NCBI RefSeq assembly: GCF_001422205.1
Contig: NZ_LMMJ01000007.1
Coordinates: 434,870-498,869 of the forward strand
Length of the DNA stretch: 64,000 nt
DNA from: Curtobacterium sp. Leaf261
GTDB taxonomy: Bacteria; Actinomycetota; Actinomycetes; Actinomycetales; Microbacteriaceae
Direction of reading: 5' to 3'
The position numbers were made by a program, and so were the translations under genes. How positions within the stretch are numbered: the stretch's first letter is position 1; each line of letters begins with the position of its first letter. Positions 25,593 to 34,335 of the stretch are shown here, piece after piece. The notes under the pieces are model-generated. The model saw only the letters and a list, made by a program, of their open reading frames with translations. It made no database searches and was not told the DNA's origin.

Positions 25593-26075
25593 TCAGCGCC
25601 GGAGCGCGGCCAGCAGGTCCTCGGGTGCCGCCGCCATGGTGTGCGGCCCGGCGATGTCGAAGAACACCTGCTCGAGCACGTCGAGATGCTCCTCGATGAA
25701 CGCCGTGAGCCGGGCGGCGTCGTAGATCATCACCTGGCGGACCTTCTCGTCCGGCACCATCGCGGTGTAGGCATCGGCCGACGAGAACAGGAGCAGGATG
25801 CGCTTGTCCGTGTCCTCGCGGCCGAACACCCGGACCTGCTCGTCCTTCTTCCCGGTGACGAGCCGCGGCACGATGACGATGTCGTTGCGCACCGCGAACG
25901 CCACCGCGGCGACGTCCTGGGCGGCGAGTGCCTGCTCGAGCTGCTCGCTCCGGAACCGAGCGTCACCGGAGTCCGCACCCCCGGCGCCGCCCCCGGCACC
26001 ATCCGCGCCCCCGGCACCGCCCGCTCCCCCGGAGCTGCCACGCCCGCGCGTCGCAGGGTTCCCCGACGCCGCCAT
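25593..26075 (-). CDS. SseB-family protein
   Basis: 160 residues. After a Gly/Ala-rich low-complexity N-terminus (to about residue 38) there is one SseB N-terminal-type domain (VAFAVRNDIVIVPRLVTG, LFSSADAYTAMVPDEKVRQV, LTAFIEEHLDVLEQVFFD). The family is named after enhanced serine sensitivity in E. coli; its biochemical role is unknown. The ATG overlaps the stop of the upstream membrane-protein gene by one base, so the two are translationally coupled. Confidence 0.75.
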   Translation of the reverse strand: MAASGNPATRGRGSSGGAGGAGGADGAGGGAGGADSGDARFRSEQLEQALAAQDVAAVAFAVRNDIVIVPRLVTGKKDEQVRVFGREDTDKRILLLFSSADAYTAMVPDEKVRQVMIYDAARLTAFIEEHLDVLEQVFFDIAGPHTMAAAPEDLLAALRR

Positions 26076-26830
26076 CAGCTCAGCACGAACTGCGCCGAGG
26101 TGGTCGACGCGATGTTCCCGACCGACACGTCCAGGTGGTAACTCGCACCGCCGGCCGTCACCGACGAGCGCGAGGTGTCACACGTGGTGGTCGACGAGCG
26201 CGTCCGGTCCCACGAGATCGCCGGGGTGGTCAGCGTCTGCCCGGCCTTGAGCGTCACGTCCTGGTTCGTCCCGCCGGTCTGGCAGTCCTTCGACGTCCAG
26301 TAGGTCTCCTCGCCACTCGTGATCGTCAGCACCTGCTGGCTCGATCCGAGGTCCATGTGGCACGCGTTCGAGCCGGTGTTGCTGATCGACATCGAGATCT
26401 TCGGCTGCTCCGTGGGCCCGTAGGTGGTCTTGTCGGTGATGGCCGTCAGCTGGATCTGCGACTTGGTGCAGGTCGCCCCGTCCTTCGAGGACTTCGACGC
26501 GGAGCCCGAACCCTTGCCCGCGCTCGTACCCGATGATCCGGTGCCGGTCGATGCGGAGTCCGACGGCGAGCCGGTCGCGCCACCCGAGGCGCCCGAACTC
26601 GGAGCGTCCGTCGCGGCAGCGGCAGCGGACGACGTGCTCGGCGAGGACTTCGCCCGCGCGGTCGCCGACGGCGAGGTGGTGGGAGCGGCCGAGGAGGCCC
26701 CGCCCCCGCGTCCGACGACGATCAGGACGATCACGACGACGACCAGGAGGATCGCTCCCCCGACGATGGCCCGTCGACGCCAGTACACACCGCTCGACTG
26801 CGGTCCGACGGGGTTGCGGAACGAGGACAT
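26075..26830 (-). CDS. Membrane-anchored extracytoplasmic protein, unknown function
   Basis: 251 residues. A cytosolic N-terminus with RRR is followed by a single strong membrane segment (about residues 21-40, AIVGGAILLVVVVIVLIVVG). Then comes a Ser/Ala/Thr/Gly-rich linker of about 75 residues and a beta-sandwich-like domain (IQLTAITDKTTYGPTEQPKI, ISNTGSNACHMDLGSSQQVL) with four Cys likely in disulfides. This fits DUF4232-like or intracellular-proteinase-inhibitor-like folds, without a firm match. Start 26830 is chosen for the normal topology. It overlaps the SseB-like gene. Confidence 0.75.
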   Translation of the reverse strand: MSSFRNPVGPQSSGVYWRRRAIVGGAILLVVVVIVLIVVGRGGGASSAAPTTSPSATARAKSSPSTSSAAAAATDAPSSGASGGATGSPSDSASTGTGSSGTSAGKGSGSASKSSKDGATCTKSQIQLTAITDKTTYGPTEQPKISMSISNTGSNACHMDLGSSQQVLTITSGEETYWTSKDCQTGGTNQDVTLKAGQTLTTPAISWDRTRSSTTTCDTSRSSVTAGGASYHLDVSVGNIASTTSAQFVLS

Positions 26831-26894
26831 GCGCACAGGGTAGATGCTCGTCGGGGCACCGAGCCGCATCGACACCGCGGGTCGGATGCGTCCC

Positions 26895-26928
26895 CGGGAG
26901 ATCAGGAGGATCGGGAGATCAGGAGGAT
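26895..26928. repeat. 17-bp perfect tandem duplication
   Basis: CGGGAGATCAGGAGGAT at 26895-26911 repeated at 26912-26928, in the promoter-side spacer of the membrane protein gene starting at 26830. Confidence 0.85.
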
Positions 26929-26955
26929 CGGGGACGACCGCTCCCGGACACACCG

Positions 26956-26987
26956 GAGGGCGGCCGGACCTGGGTCCGACCGCCCTC
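26956..26987 (-). terminator. Hairpin terminator after the large secreted repeat protein
   Basis: GAGGGCGG and GGACC arms (26956-26970) pair with 26973-26987 with one mismatch and a 2-nt loop. It lies 34 bp past the stop of the gene at 27022. Confidence 0.75.
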
Positions 26988-27021
26988 GCATGTCACCAGG
27001 ACGCCGTGGCGCCCCGTTCGA

Positions 27022-28773
27022 TCAGAGCTTCAGCTCGGTCGCGGCCGACTCGACGCCGTCCGTGGTCGTGGTGATCGAGACGGTCTTGTTCCCGAGCTTC
27101 GGGACGTTGACACCGCCGCTGACCTTGCCGGGGTTGACGCCGCCGCGAGCGATCTCGACACCGGCCGCGTTCCGGACGGTGATCGTGGAGCCCGCCGGAC
27201 CGTAGACGCGGACGGACGCGTGGAGGGAGGTCCCGCCGAGGTACTCGACCTTCGGTCCCGAGCCCGCCGGCGGTGCTGTCCACTCGGGGACCGCCACCTC
27301 GGTGGCCTCGGACGTCTGGCCGTTCGCGACCATCGTCACACGCAGGGTCTCGGCGTTCTTCGACACCGGCACCACGAGGGACACGGTCTGGCCCTTGCCC
27401 ACGGAGCGTTCGCCGATGACGGAGCCGTCAGTGCGGCTCACCTCGATCCGACCGGCCTCGGTCGCGGTCGCCGAGAGCTCGACGGTCGCGCTGGAACGCT
27501 CCCGGACCTGGACGGTCGGCGCGCCGGGCAGTGCCGGGGCCGGCTCGTCGACGGCGTCCAGCGAGACGCTCGTCGGCTCGGACTGCTGGCCGTTCACGGA
27601 CGCGACGACGGAGAACGTCGCCGCAGCGGCGGTGACGGGGATGGAGATCGACGCCGGTCGGCCCGCCGACGCGGAACCCGTGCCGACGATGCGACCGTCG
27701 GCGTTCAGCACGCGGATCGCGGCCTGGACGTTGTACTTGGTCGAGACGGACAGCTGCGCGCGCGACGCGGTGCGGTCGACGACTCGGACCGCGGGGGCTT
27801 CCACCGGGGTCGACTCGAGCGCGGCGACGTCGACGCGGACGCGCTCGGACTCGACGCCGCTCCGCTGGAACGAGACCTCGAGGTGCGTGGCGTCCGCGCC
27901 GACGGGGACGAACATCTGACGGACCCCCGCCGCGGGAGCCAGGCTCCGGACGACGATGCGACCATCCGCGTCGCGGACGATGATCGTGCCGGACGACGAG
28001 GTCCGGACACGGAGGTCGACCGACGCCGGGAGGCGCGTCGACGACGAGATGGTCGGAGCGTCCGGCTTGGTGACGATGGGGTCGACCGGTGCCGGCGGAT
28101 CGGTCGGGTCGACCGGCTCGCCGACGCTGTCCAACCGCACGAAGAACGGCTCGCCGACGACGCCGGAGATCGTCTGCACGATGCTGACGACGTCGTGGTT
28201 GACTTCCGCGTTCTTGACGGTGACGGTACTGGCACCGTCGGCGTCGGCGTCGGCCTGGTCGAGCACACGGTCCGACCCGATGGTGGTCGCGGTGAGGTGC
28301 GCACCGGGGAAGCCGGCGAGCGACAGCTTCGTGGTGGTGGGCGTGCTCGAGGCGACGGTGGCGCTGTCGATCGGGCCGACCTGGGTCGGCGCGACGGCAT
28401 CGAGCGCGATGGTGTCGACCGTGCGGAAGTCCTGCGCGCCGACCTTGATGGTGACCTTCTGCGCGGCGAACCCGGTCCAGCCGAGGTTCGCGACGAGCGT
28501 CGACGACTCGCTCAGCGCGGTCGACCCGACTTCCTTGTCACCGACGAACGCCTTGGCGATGTACTCGTCCGGGTTCGACGACGTCACGGTGAAGACCGCG
28601 ACCTGCGCCTGGCGGACGATCAGGCTGGCGGACGCCGAGGCGTCCCCGGCCTTGGTGGACTTCGCGGACACGGACGCGGTCGTCGCGGCGAGCGCGGGCG
28701 CGACGGACACCGCCGAGCACAGGAGGGAGGCACCGAGGACGGTGGTGCCGATGGCGAGGATTCGTTTGTTCAC
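27022..28773 (-). CDS. Secreted repeat protein, paralogue A (four repeats)
   Basis: 583 residues, unrecognised family. The GTG start (28773, then AAC AAA) begins a signal peptide NKRILAIGTTVLGASLLCSA ending in PALAA. It is almost identical to that of the gene at 30147, which fixes the start. The N-terminal domain (to about residue 240) is shared with that paralogue (DEYIAKAFVG-KEVGS, KVGAQ-FRTV, VVSIVQT). A PVDPTDPPAP hinge and four about 80-residue beta-rich repeats follow, each with a pattern I-V-x-DG-x-I ... V-x-V-x-G-x-x-S-E. No LPXTG motif or C-terminal anchor, so released or non-covalently bound. Ig-like folds are likely; the role is unknown. Confidence 0.8.
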   Translation of the reverse strand: MNKRILAIGTTVLGASLLCSAVSVAPALAATTASVSAKSTKAGDASASASLIVRQAQVAVFTVTSSNPDEYIAKAFVGDKEVGSTALSESSTLVANLGWTGFAAQKVTIKVGAQDFRTVDTIALDAVAPTQVGPIDSATVASSTPTTTKLSLAGFPGAHLTATTIGSDRVLDQADADADGASTVTVKNAEVNHDVVSIVQTISGVVGEPFFVRLDSVGEPVDPTDPPAPVDPIVTKPDAPTISSSTRLPASVDLRVRTSSSGTIIVRDADGRIVVRSLAPAAGVRQMFVPVGADATHLEVSFQRSGVESERVRVDVAALESTPVEAPAVRVVDRTASRAQLSVSTKYNVQAAIRVLNADGRIVGTGSASAGRPASISIPVTAAAATFSVVASVNGQQSEPTSVSLDAVDEPAPALPGAPTVQVRERSSATVELSATATEAGRIEVSRTDGSVIGERSVGKGQTVSLVVPVSKNAETLRVTMVANGQTSEATEVAVPEWTAPPAGSGPKVEYLGGTSLHASVRVYGPAGSTITVRNAAGVEIARGGVNPGKVSGGVNVPKLGNKTVSITTTTDGVESAATELKL

Positions 28774-28794
28774 GATGATCTTTCTCGATGAGTT

Positions 28795-28812
28795 CACATA
28801 CCACTGTATGTG
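28795..28812. promoter_or_regulatory. Palindrome upstream of secreted paralogue A
   Basis: CACATAC (28795-28801) and GTATGTG (28806-28812), 4-bp spacer, 22 bp before the GTG start, in an AT-rich island. A related ACATGCA/TGCATGT palindrome occupies the same place before paralogue B. Confidence 0.5.
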
Positions 28813-28878
28813 TATGCAACATATCGACTGATACCGTGATGCTTCGGTGTGCGATGGGAACACCCCATGGCCAGATGA

Positions 28879-29421
28879 TCAGAGGAGCTTGAGCATCCTC
28901 GTGTTGCCGAGGGTGTTCGGCTTGACGCGTGCGAGGTCGAGGAACTCCGCGACGCCTTCATCGGAGGAGCGCACGAGCTCGGCGTAGACCTCGGGCGGCA
29001 CGACGGATTCGCCGATCTCGAGGTAGTGGTGCTTCGTGAAGAAGCTCACCTCGAACGTCAGGCAGAAGATCCGAGCGACCCCGAGTGCCCGCGCGTCGTG
29101 CTCGAGTCCCTCGAGGAGCCGGTGTCCGACCCGCTTGTGCAGCCAATCGGGGTCGAGGGCGAGGGTCCGGACCTCGGCGATGTCGTCCCAGAACACCGCG
29201 AGCGCGCCACAGCCGATCGGGACGCCGTCAGGCCCCTCGGCGATCCGGAACTGCTGGATCGAACCGTAGAGCGCGACGTTCTCCTTGCCGAGCAGGATCC
29301 GTCGGTCGACGTACGGCGCGATGAGTCGCTGGATGTGCGGCACGTCCGACGCGAGCGCCGGTCGAACGACGATGCCGTGCTCGTCGCGTTCGCCGACGTC
29401 CCAACCGCTCACCGTGTCCAT
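28879..29421 (-). CDS. argA: Amino-acid (glutamate) N-acetyltransferase, short ArgA type
   Basis: 180 residues. A GNAT-fold enzyme very like the short actinobacterial N-acetylglutamate synthase (M. tuberculosis Rv2747 type). It has the diagnostic C-terminus GVAEFLDLARVKPNTLGN, the EVRTLALDP-x-x-x-HKRVGHRLLEGL acetyl-CoA loop, and FCLTFEVSFFTKHHYLEIGES. It catalyses the first step of arginine synthesis. It stands alone between two secreted-protein genes; the other arg genes are not in the window. Confidence 0.9.
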   Translation of the reverse strand: MDTVSGWDVGERDEHGIVVRPALASDVPHIQRLIAPYVDRRILLGKENVALYGSIQQFRIAEGPDGVPIGCGALAVFWDDIAEVRTLALDPDWLHKRVGHRLLEGLEHDARALGVARIFCLTFEVSFFTKHHYLEIGESVVPPEVYAELVRSSDEGVAEFLDLARVKPNTLGNTRMLKLL

Positions 29422-29532
29422 CCTGACAACCCTACCCAGGCGGGTGGCGGCGCCGTCGGAGGACGCGGACCGTCCCGGATGGCGCGATCCGGTCGTGCGG
29501 TCCGGTTCCCGGGGTGCGGGACCGCACCACCA

Positions 29533-29577
29533 CCGGACTGGAGGGACGGTGCAGCGCCGACCCGTCCCTCCCGTCCG
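29533..29577. repeat. Dispersed palindromic repeat, family 1
   Basis: CCGGACTGGAGGGACGGTGC paired imperfectly with CCGTCCCTCCCGTCCG, in the spacer between divergent argA and the His/Asp-rich gene. Confidence 0.75.
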
Positions 29578-29639
29578 CCATCCCGCACCCTGTGACCCGA
29601 CCGGGCGGCCGTACCCCGGTCGGGCGTAGCGTCCGCGGC

Positions 29640-30023
29640 ATGGACACCATCGACAACGGCGACGAAGCCGTCAACGGACAGCACCTCGCGAACACGGACC
29701 ACGACCACACCGGTCACGACGACCACGCCGGTCACGAGCACCACGGCGACCACGTGGCAGCCACCACCCCCGACGTCGATGGCGCGGATCACGTCTCGGC
29801 CGATCACGGAACCGCGGAGCACGACGGCGCCGGCACCGACTCCCTCGCCGACCTGGACAGCCCCGGACACCTGTTCGACCAGACGAACGGTCTTGCCGAC
29901 GGCCTGAGTGGCGACTCCGACGGCACGGCCGAGAGCGACGTCACGAGCGACGCCGAGCGCGGCGACACGGATGTCACCCCCGGTGCCGACGGCGCCGACT
30001 TCAACCCGAACGACCGCATCTGA
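29640..30023 (+). CDS. His/Asp-rich acidic small protein
   Basis: 127 residues, very acidic and low in hydrophobics. Residues 19-38 are a HDHTGHDDHAGHEHHGDH-type cluster that could bind divalent metals. The rest is Asp/Gly/Thr-rich (DGADHVSADHGTAEHD, LADGLSGDSDGTAESD) and probably disordered. No signal peptide. The start at 29640 avoids the family-1 repeat upstream. No family recognised; codon use is coding-like, but a non-functional frame cannot be excluded. Confidence 0.5.
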   Translation: MDTIDNGDEAVNGQHLANTDHDHTGHDDHAGHEHHGDHVAATTPDVDGADHVSADHGTAEHDGAGTDSLADLDSPGHLFDQTNGLADGLSGDSDGTAESDVTSDAERGDTDVTPGADGADFNPNDRI

Positions 30024-30078
30024 CCGGAGCGTCTGACACCTCAGGCACCCGATGCGGTACGGGACACCGCCCTTGCGA

Positions 30079-30128
30079 CGAAACACCGCCCCGGAGCGCG
30101 GTGTCTTGCGCTCAGGGGCGGTGTTTCG
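30079..30128 (-). terminator. Family-2 hairpin, terminator of secreted paralogue B
   Basis: Perfect 14-bp arms (CGAAACACCGCCCC at 30079-30092, complement 30115-30128) enclosing a second AGCGC/GCGCT stem. It lies just past the stop of the gene at 30147. A homologous hairpin follows clpC at 31545-31589. Confidence 0.85.
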
Positions 30129-30146
30129 CTGTCGTGAAGCCGGAGA

Positions 30147-31424
30147 TCAGACTGCGGGCACCCGCGGGGTCTCCGGGACGTCGACGACCGTTGGGGCCGA
30201 CTCGACACCCTTGACGCTGACGGTGACCGACAGGCGGGTCGCAGCGTACGGATCGCGGAGCCCGACGCTCACACGCGCGGACTTCGTCGCCTCGAAGGTG
30301 CGACGGATGACGGTGCCGTCTGCGTCACGCACGGTGATGGGACCCGCCTGGGCGTTCACGACCCGCAGCTCCACGGAACCACCGCTGTGGCGGAGGATGC
30401 TGACAGTGGGCTTGTCCGGAACGGTGACGCTCGCGGCGAGCGCGGGAACCTCGACCTGGGCCGGCGCGGACTCGACGCCGTCATGCACGACCGTGACGGT
30501 GTGGCTTGCGGCGTCGGAACCGATGGAGGCCGCCGCGGAGCCCTTGCCGCCGCGCACCTGGCCGGAACCGATCTGGTTCCCGGACGCGTCGCGGACGACG
30601 ACGTCGCCGTCAGTGTCCGCGGTGACGGCGAAGAACACGGTGTTCTGAGTGCGGTTGGAGACGGACACGGACGGAGCTGCCGCCTGTGCGGCTGCCGGTG
30701 CCGGTGCCGGTGCCGGTGCCGGTGCAACCGTCTCGGGCAGCGACTCGATCGGGTCCGACGAGAGTCCGTAGTCCGTGTCCTCGTCAGTCCGGACGAAGCC
30801 TTCTTCGCCGGTCACTCCCTGGTACGTCTGCACGACTCGGACGACGTTGTACTCCACGTCCGCGTTCGCGACCACGACGCGGCTGATCCCCTGCGAGTTC
30901 GCGGTCGCCTCACCGAGCGGCTTGTTGCCGATCAGCGAGGTCAGCACCAGCTTCGCTCCCGGGAGGCTCCGCAGACGGAGCGTGGTCTCACTCGCCGTCG
31001 AGGCCACGACCGTGGCGCCGTCGATGGTCGGGACCTCGTTCGGGGTGACCGCTGGGAGCGAGAAGGTCTTGACCGTCCGGAAGTGCTGGGCGCCCACCTT
31101 CACGGTCACGTCCTGGGCGAGGAAGCCCTTCGAGCCGAGGTCTGCCGCGAGCGTGCTGCCCTCGCTCAACGCGATCGAACCGACTTCCTTGCCGCCCACG
31201 AACGCTTTCGCGATGTACTCGTCGGGCGCGGTGGACTTGACCGTGAAGAACGCCTGGTTGGCGTGCCGGAACAGCAGCGTCGCGGACGCGGTCGAGGTGG
31301 AGGACTTGGCTGCGGCCGTCACCGTCGAGGGGGTCGCGGCGAGGGCAGGGGCGACCGAGACGGCCGAGCAGAGGAGCGATGCACCGAGGACGGTGGTGCC
31401 GATCGCGAGGATGCGCTTGTTCAC
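30147..31424 (-). CDS. Secreted repeat protein, paralogue B (two repeats)
   Basis: 425 residues. GTG start at 31424 after AAGGGA; signal peptide as in paralogue A (NKRILAIGTTVLGASLLCSA ... PALAA). The N-terminal domain matches paralogue A (PDEYIAKAFVGGKEVGSIAL, KVGAQHFRTVKTF). An Ala-Pro (AP)n hinge and two about 80-residue repeats follow (VVVRDASGNQIGSGQV; PITVRDADGTVIRRTF, ending VKGVESAPTVVDV). No cell-wall anchor seen. Duplication with loss or gain of repeats relative to A is evident. Function unknown; exported beta-rich surface or matrix protein is the best description. Confidence 0.8.
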   Translation of the reverse strand: MNKRILAIGTTVLGASLLCSAVSVAPALAATPSTVTAAAKSSTSTASATLLFRHANQAFFTVKSTAPDEYIAKAFVGGKEVGSIALSEGSTLAADLGSKGFLAQDVTVKVGAQHFRTVKTFSLPAVTPNEVPTIDGATVVASTASETTLRLRSLPGAKLVLTSLIGNKPLGEATANSQGISRVVVANADVEYNVVRVVQTYQGVTGEEGFVRTDEDTDYGLSSDPIESLPETVAPAPAPAPAPAAAQAAAPSVSVSNRTQNTVFFAVTADTDGDVVVRDASGNQIGSGQVRGGKGSAAASIGSDAASHTVTVVHDGVESAPAQVEVPALAASVTVPDKPTVSILRHSGGSVELRVVNAQAGPITVRDADGTVIRRTFEATKSARVSVGLRDPYAATRLSVTVSVKGVESAPTVVDVPETPRVPAV

Positions 31425-31444
31425 GAGATCCCTTTCAGAATAAG

Positions 31445-31461
31445 ACATGCAAAATGCATGT
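31445..31461. promoter_or_regulatory. Palindrome upstream of secreted paralogue B
   Basis: ACATGCA (31445-31451), AAA, TGCATGT (31455-31461), 20 bp before the GTG start; the AT-rich flanks (CGAATATACGAG) may hold the promoter. It matches the arrangement at 28795-28812. Confidence 0.5.
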
Positions 31462-31544
31462 GACCCCGAATATACGAGTCCCGTGTGTTAAGCCTTTGAG
31501 CGCGATGATGAGCGGCCTGCTGTGCACACCGCGCCTGAACGACA

Positions 31545-31589
31545 GAACACCGCCCCGCAACGCGGTGTCTCGCGTGCAGGGCGGTGTTC
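31545..31589 (-). terminator. Family-2 hairpin, terminator of clpC
   Basis: GAACACCGCCC (31545-31555) pairs perfectly with 31579-31589. The loop contains GCGGTGTCTCGCG, also complementary to the arms, so alternative pairings exist. It is 22 bp beyond the clpC stop. Confidence 0.85.
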
Positions 31590-31611
31590 AGTGTGGCAGG
31601 AGTGCTCCGGG

Positions 31612-34134
31612 CTACGCCTCGATGTCCCCGGCGGGTGCCTCGGGCGTGACCGCCTCGATGGCCGGGACGCCGGCGAGCACTTCCTCACGACCCGGCTGAC
31701 GCCCGGTCTCGAAGGTGAACGCACCGTCCACGAAGTCCACCTTGACGTGGTCCCCGGCGGTGAGCTCACCCTGCAGGATGTGCTCGGACAGCTGGTCCTC
31801 GACCTCGTGCTGCATCGCGCGGCGCAGGGGCCGGGCACCGAGGGCGGGATCGAACCCGACCTTGATGAGCTGCTCCTTGGCCGGGAGCGACAGCTCGACG
31901 GTCATGTCGCGGTCGAGCAGCCGGTCCGACAGACGCTTGACGAACAGGTCGACGATCTGCAGGAGCTCGGGGTTCGAGAGCTGCGGGAAGACGATCGTGT
32001 CGTCCACGCGGTTCAGGAACTCGGGCTTGAAGTGCTTCTTCAGCTCCTCGTTCACCTTGGCGCGCATCCGGTCGTAGCCGATGCCGGAGTCACCCTCGAC
32101 CTGGAAGCCCACCGGGCCACCGGCGATGCCCTGCGAACCGAGGTTCGTGGTCATGATGATGACGGTGTTCTTGAAGTCGACCACACGGCCCTGGCCGTCG
32201 GTGAGACGACCCTCTTCCAGCACCTGCAGCAGCGAGTTGAAGATGTCCGGGTGGGCCTTCTCGATCTCGTCGAAGAGGACCACGGAGAACGGCTTGCGGC
32301 GCACCTTCTCGGTGAGCTGGCCGCCCTCCTCGAACCCGACGAACCCGGGAGGGGCACCGAAGAGGCGCGAGACGGTGTGCTTCTCGCCGAACTCCGACAT
32401 GTCGAGGGAGATCAGCGCGCCCTCGTCGTCGAACAGGAACTCCGCGAGCGCCTTGGCCAGCTCCGTCTTGCCGACACCCGTGGGCCCGGCGAAGATGAAC
32501 GAGCCGGAGGGACGGTTCGGGTCCTTGAGACCGGCACGGGTGCGGCGGATGGTCTTGGAGAGTGCCGAGATGGCCTCCTCCTGACCGATCACGCGCTGGT
32601 GCAGGGCCTTCTCCATGAAGACGAGACGCGAGGTCTCCTCTTCGGTGAGCTTGAACACCGGGATGCCCGTGGCCTGCGCCAGGACCTCCGCGATGATGCC
32701 CTCGTCGACCGTGCCTGAGGCTGCGACGTCGCCGGCACGCCACTGCTTCTCGAGGCGGAGCCGCTCACCGAGCAGCTTCTTCTCCTCGTCGCGCAGGGAC
32801 GCGGCCTTCTCGAAGTCCTGGTCCTCGATCGCGGCTTCCTTCGACCCGCGGACCTCGGAGATCTTGTCGTCGAACTCGCGGAGCTCCGGGGGCGCCGACA
32901 GGATCGACAGGCGGAGACGCGCACCGGCCTCGTCGATCAGGTCGATGGCCTTGTCGGGCAGGAAGCGGTCCTGCACGTAGCGGTCCGCCAGGTTCGCCGC
33001 GGAGACGATCGCGCCATCCGTGATCGACACCTTGTGGAACGCCTCGTACTTGTCGCGGAGGCCCTTGAGGATGTTGATGGTGTGCGGCAGCGACGGCTCG
33101 TTGACCTGGACCGACTGGAAGCGACGCTCGAGTGCGGCGTCCTTCTCGAAGTGCTTGCGGTACTCGTCGAGCGTGGTCGCACCGATCGTCTGCAGCTCAC
33201 CGCGGGCGAGGAGCGGCTTGAGGATCGAGGCCGCGTCGATCGCACCCTCGGCGGCACCGGCACCCACGAGGGTGTGGATCTCGTCGATGAAGACGATGAT
33301 GTCGCCGCGGGTGCGGATCTCCTTGGTGACCTTCTTGAGGCGCTCCTCGAAGTCACCGCGGTAGCGGGAGCCGGCGATGAGCGATCCGAGGTCGAGCGAG
33401 TAGAGCTGCTTGTCCTTGAGCGTCTCGGGCACGTCGTTCTTGACGATCGCCTGCGCGAGGCCCTCGACGACGGCCGTCTTGCCGACACCGGGCTCACCGA
33501 TGAGGACGGGGTTGTTCTTCGAGCGACGGGAGAGGATCTGCATGACCCGCTCCATCTCCTTCTCGCGTCCGATGACCGGGTCGAGCTTGCCGTCACGTGC
33601 GGCCTGGGTGAGGTTCCGACCGAACTGGTCGAGGACCTGCGAACCCTGCTGCGCACCCTGGGCGTTCTCGCCGCCGACGGCGACCGCTTCCTTGCCCTGG
33701 TAGCCGGACAGGAGCTGGATGACCTGCTGGCGGACGCGGTTGAGATCCGCGCCCAGCTTCACGAGGACCTGGGCTGCGACACCCTCGCCCTCGCGGATCA
33801 GCCCGAGCAGGATGTGCTCGGTCCCGATGTAGTTGTGGCCGAGCTGCAGCGCCTCGCGCAGGGACAGCTCGAGGACCTTCTTGGCGCGCGGCGTGAACGG
33901 GATGTGCCCGGTCGGCTGCTGCTGGCCCTGGCCGATGATGTCCTGGACCTGCTCGCGGACGGCATCGAGCGAGATGCCGAGCGACTCCAGCGCCTTCGCG
34001 GCGACACCTTCGCCCTCGTGGATGAGGCCGAGGAGGATGTGCTCGGTGCCGATGTAGTTGTGGTTGAGCATCTTCGCCTCTTCTTGGGCGAGGACGACGA
34101 CACGACGGGCTCGGTCGGTGAATCTCTCGAACAT
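31612..34134 (-). CDS. clpC: ATP-dependent Clp protease ATPase subunit ClpC
   Basis: 840 residues, full length. The duplicated Clp N-domain (residues 1-145) has two copies of [17 protein letters not shown]1 has Walker A GEPGVGKT near residue 211, a UVR-like coiled coil [15 protein letters not shown] sits near 434, and NBD2 has Walker A GPTGVGKT near 548. The C-terminal D2-small domain includes [20 protein letters not shown]. It unfolds substrates for the ClpP1P2 protease. Start ATG 34134 has GGGAGA before it. The 5' leader carries a perfect 9-bp hairpin (34175-34197), which may matter for regulation. Confidence 0.98.
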   Translation of the reverse strand: MFERFTDRARRVVVLAQEEAKMLNHNYIGTEHILLGLIHEGEGVAAKALESLGISLDAVREQVQDIIGQGQQQPTGHIPFTPRAKKVLELSLREALQLGHNYIGTEHILLGLIREGEGVAAQVLVKLGADLNRVRQQVIQLLSGYQGKEAVAVGGENAQGAQQGSQVLDQFGRNLTQAARDGKLDPVIGREKEMERVMQILSRRSKNNPVLIGEPGVGKTAVVEGLAQAIVKNDVPETLKDKQLYSLDLGSLIAGSRYRGDFEERLKKVTKEIRTRGDIIVFIDEIHTLVGAGAAEGAIDAASILKPLLARGELQTIGATTLDEYRKHFEKDAALERRFQSVQVNEPSLPHTINILKGLRDKYEAFHKVSITDGAIVSAANLADRYVQDRFLPDKAIDLIDEAGARLRLSILSAPPELREFDDKISEVRGSKEAAIEDQDFEKAASLRDEEKKLLGERLRLEKQWRAGDVAASGTVDEGIIAEVLAQATGIPVFKLTEEETSRLVFMEKALHQRVIGQEEAISALSKTIRRTRAGLKDPNRPSGSFIFAGPTGVGKTELAKALAEFLFDDEGALISLDMSEFGEKHTVSRLFGAPPGFVGFEEGGQLTEKVRRKPFSVVLFDEIEKAHPDIFNSLLQVLEEGRLTDGQGRVVDFKNTVIIMTTNLGSQGIAGGPVGFQVEGDSGIGYDRMRAKVNEELKKHFKPEFLNRVDDTIVFPQLSNPELLQIVDLFVKRLSDRLLDRDMTVELSLPAKEQLIKVGFDPALGARPLRRAMQHEVEDQLSEHILQGELTAGDHVKVDFVDGAFTFETGRQPGREEVLAGVPAIEAVTPEAPAGDIEA

Positions 34135-34174
34135 GTGCTCTCCCTTGGCTCCGGAGGGTGGAGCCGACAGATGT

Positions 34175-34197
34175 ACCGGTCTCCTCACGAGACCGGT
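34175..34197 (-). promoter_or_regulatory. Hairpin in clpC leader
   Basis: ACCGGTCTC (34175-34183) and its complement 34189-34197 with a 5-nt loop, 41 bp upstream of clpC. Together with a GGCTCC/GGAGCC stem (34147-34165) closer to the start it could form a structured 5' UTR. Confidence 0.45.
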
Positions 34198-34335
34198 GCG
34201 TTACGTCGAGACTAAACGGGGATCGGGGGGCGGTCTGCCCCTGTTCGCCGTGGGCGTGAACCCTGTCCGGGCGGCGCTGCCACGGCCGGGAGGCTCGGCT
34301 CGGGTCCGCCCCGCCGGTTCCGGACCGTCAGACGA

